Below are positions 7,235-8,637 of a DNA stretch of 8,637 nucleotides, piece after piece. The DNA comes from Opitutus sp. GAS368 (lineage in GTDB: Bacteria > Verrucomicrobiota > Verrucomicrobiia > Opitutales > Opitutaceae): NCBI GenBank assembly GCA_945861235.1, contig CAMATV010000114.1, positions 1 to 8,637 of the forward strand, read 5' to 3'. A program made the translations under genes and the position numbers. The number at the start of each line of letters is the position of its first letter. Position 1 is the stretch's first letter. The notes under the pieces were generated by a model. That model worked only from the letters and a program-made list of their open reading frames with translations, did not search any database and was not told the origin of the DNA.

Positions 7235-7789
7235 CTAACGCTGAAATACGTCGACCGCGTTGATCATTAATCCGGGCACGAGCGGCGTCTCGAAACTCTC
7301 CTCGCTGTCCACGATCCGCACCGGCTTCGCGACATCGATCGTAAAATCATAGCGATGGATCAGCTCCATCGCCGGATCAACCAGCCACAACTCCTTCACG
7401 CCGCACTGCGCATAAATCGGCCGCTTGCGCTTCTTATCCAACCAGCCATTCGACGGCGACACGATCTCGATCACCAAATCAGGCGCACCATGCACACCAT
7501 CGGACTCAAGCAGCGGTAAGCTGGCGTTGGTTAGAAAAAAAACATCCGGCTGCACCACGCTGGTCTCCGCCAAATAGACGTCGAGCGGAGCGATGCAGAC
7601 TTTTCCCAGGCGATGTTTCATGACATGGTGCCGGAGCAAAAAATAAATATTCCCCACGACATCCTGATGAAAACTGCTCGGTGATGGTGCCGTGATAAGT
7701 TCTCCCTCGATCAATTGGTGATACGGCGGCCCCTCGGGCATCGCCCGATAGTCGGCCACCGTGACGAGCTCGGTTGCGACAGATTGCAT
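7235..7789 (-). CDS. Uma2 family (DUF820) putative PD-(D/E)XK endonuclease
   Basis: A 184-residue protein from ATG 7789; a GTG at 7813 would add eight residues. It matches the Uma2/DUF820 pattern: LVTVADYRAMPEG and HQLIEGELI near the N-terminus, PSPSSFHQDVV (35-45), QPDVFF (80-85), APDLVIEIVSPS (102-113), then DKKRKRPIYAQCGVKELWLVDP (118-139). Asp82, Asp104, Glu108 and a Lys of the 119-122 cluster are candidates for the metal-dependent nuclease site of the PD-(D/E)XK fold known from family structures. Length is normal. The family is often present in many copies in Cyanobacteria, Planctomycetes and Verrucomicrobia, and its biological role is unsettled. It reads in the same direction as rlmJ, 101 bp downstream, so read-through from rlmJ is possible. 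No methyltransferase of restriction type or toxin-antitoxin partner lies beside it. Confidence 0.92.
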   Translation of the reverse strand: MQSVATELVTVADYRAMPEGPPYHQLIEGELITAPSPSSFHQDVVGNIYFLLRHHVMKHRLGKVCIAPLDVYLAETSVVQPDVFFLTNASLPLLESDGVHGAPDLVIEIVSPSNGWLDKKRKRPIYAQCGVKELWLVDPAMELIHRYDFTIDVAKPVRIVDSEESFETPLVPGLMINAVDVFQR

Positions 7790-7890
7790 GATCCGAGCGT
7801 GCGCGCCCCGCACTTCATGTCAAAACCTCGCTCAACGCCCGGCCGATCCCGCGGACGTCGCACTCATCATCTCCTCACTCATCAGCGTTC
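7790..7890. other. rlmJ/Uma2 spacer with short repeat and decoy ribosome sites
   Basis: About 100 bp between two minus-strand genes. The plus strand has an exact direct repeat CACTCATCA (7861-7869 and 7876-7884), giving two ATGATGAGTG-like copies on the sense strand. The minus strand also has GAGG seven bases before an ATG at 7818-7816 that is out of frame with the Uma2 gene. A TTGACA at 7823-7818 has no matching -10. No RNA gene was seen. Confidence 0.4.
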
Positions 7891-8637
7891 TCACTCGCCC
7901 ACCAGCCACGTCACGCACCCGCCGCCGCCCGGTGCCTGCGCCAGCGCCTCACTCAAAAAACTCAGCATGGGCTCGGCTTCGCGCTCAAATTGCCACGGCG
8001 GGTTGACCACCACGAGTCCGCATCCCTTCAGTTTCATCGTGCTGCCGTCACCCGCGATCATCAGTTCCGCCGCGAGCGTCGGCGGCGGACGCAGTGCCCG
8101 CAGATCCGCAAAAAAATCCTCCACCCGCGCCCGCTCCGTCAGTGGATACCACACCGCCAACACCGCGCTGGGAAACCGACGCAATCCTTCGCTCAGCGCT
8201 CGCGCAACCTGCGCAAACTCGTTCTGCGCCTCAAACGGCGGATCGATCAACACCAGCGCGCGTCGCTCGGGAGGCGGCAGCAGCGCACGGACCGCCACGT
8301 AGCCGTCCATTTCCTGCACCTTCGTGCCTGGTGAAAACTGAAACGCTTCCCTTAACGCTGCGCACTCGTCCGGCTGCCGCTCGCAGAGCGCGAGGCGATC
8401 TTGCGGCCGGGCCAGCTCCCGCACGAACCACGGCGAGCCCGGATAAAATTTCAGCGCCCCGTGGTCGTTCGTGTCCGCCCCCGCGCGCCGGCTCGCGTCA
8501 AATCTCCGGGCCACCGCCAGATAGTCCGCTACGGACTCCGGCAAATCTGCGCGGCCCACCAGGCGCCCTACGCCATCCGGCCATTCCGGTTGCCGCGCGA
8601 GCGAGTCGCCGGTGGCCGCCGTCGTGAGATCATAACC
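7891..8637 (-). CDS. rlmJ: 23S rRNA (adenine(2030)-N6)-methyltransferase RlmJ, N-terminus cut by window edge
   Basis: SAM-dependent methyltransferase that in E. coli makes m6A2030 in 23S rRNA during ribosome assembly. Seen: 248 codons open from the right edge to the TGA at 7893-7891. The start of the visible part, GYDL, fits the segment just after the THAGAGRYDL SAM-binding motif of the family. Further matches are LKFYPGSPWFVREL, LVLIDPPFE (the DPPY/F catalytic motif, Asp codon 8242-8244), LAVWYPL, LVVVNPPWQFE and a C-terminal WLVGE resembling SWIVPE in E. coli. With a usual length near 280, about 30-45 N-terminal residues lie off the edge, including the first SAM-binding residues. In-frame GTG codons inside the window, such as the one at 8559, are internal valines, since homologous sequence continues upstream. 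The Uma2 gene follows on the same strand. Confidence 0.93.
   Translation of the reverse strand, partial: GYDLTTAATGDSLARQPEWPDGVGRLVGRADLPESVADYLAVARRFDASRRAGADTNDHGALKFYPGSPWFVRELARPQDRLALCERQPDECAALREAFQFSPGTKVQEMDGYVAVRALLPPPERRALVLIDPPFEAQNEFAQVARALSEGLRRFPSAVLAVWYPLTERARVEDFFADLRALRPPPTLAAELMIAGDGSTMKLKGCGLVVVNPPWQFEREAEPMLSFLSEALAQAPGGGGCVTWLVGE

Noticed and set aside
7795..7823. Possible promoter for the Uma2 gene using TTGACA at 7823-7818
   Set aside because: The -35 matches consensus, but the bases 17 downstream (ACGCTC) bear no resemblance to a -10 box.
7832..7882. 16-codon minus-strand frame between rlmJ and the Uma2 gene
   Set aside because: Very short, low complexity, built mainly from the local repeat, and without independent support.
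8094..8627. Plus-strand frame of 177 codons opposite rlmJ
   Set aside because: Antisense to RlmJ motifs; its Pro/Arg/Ala-rich translation has no domain.

Overview
The window looks like ordinary chromosomal sequence from a GC-rich Gram-negative bacterium. The valyl-tRNA synthetase wording (PPNVTGVLTMGHVLNN, TRPETIPGD), the strong G/C preference at third codon positions and the presence of an Uma2-family protein suggest Verrucomicrobiota, possibly close to Opitutaceae. That placement is inference from remembered family wording, not from a search. No insertion sequence, CRISPR array, integrase, tRNA or rRNA was found.

Layout. Positions 1-2168 (minus strand) hold most of valS; its C-terminal part lies beyond the left edge. 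A 127-bp divergent spacer separates it from glnD (plus strand, 2296-5118), the bifunctional PII uridylyltransferase/uridylyl-removing enzyme. After 66 bp comes a soluble GAF-GAF histidine kinase (5185-6888). A 75-residue protein with two predicted membrane helices follows 40 bp later (6929-7156). A 78-bp convergent spacer then meets two minus-strand genes: an Uma2-family putative nuclease (7235-7789) and, upstream of it, rlmJ (23S rRNA A2030 N6-methyltransferase), which is cut by the right edge.

How the genes relate. valS and rlmJ are translation housekeeping genes. glnD is the glutamine sensor of the PII nitrogen cascade. The kinase sits co-oriented behind glnD with no response regulator in view, so a nitrogen-related role is possible but unproven. 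The small membrane protein and the Uma2 protein have no assignable process.

I did not find a convincing new multi-gene system. The items most worth a second look are the glnD/orphan-kinase pairing, a three-cysteine pattern in the first GAF domain, the unassigned 75-residue membrane protein, an 8-bp perfect hairpin two bases upstream of the valS start codon, and the general lack of Shine-Dalgarno sequences in front of these genes.
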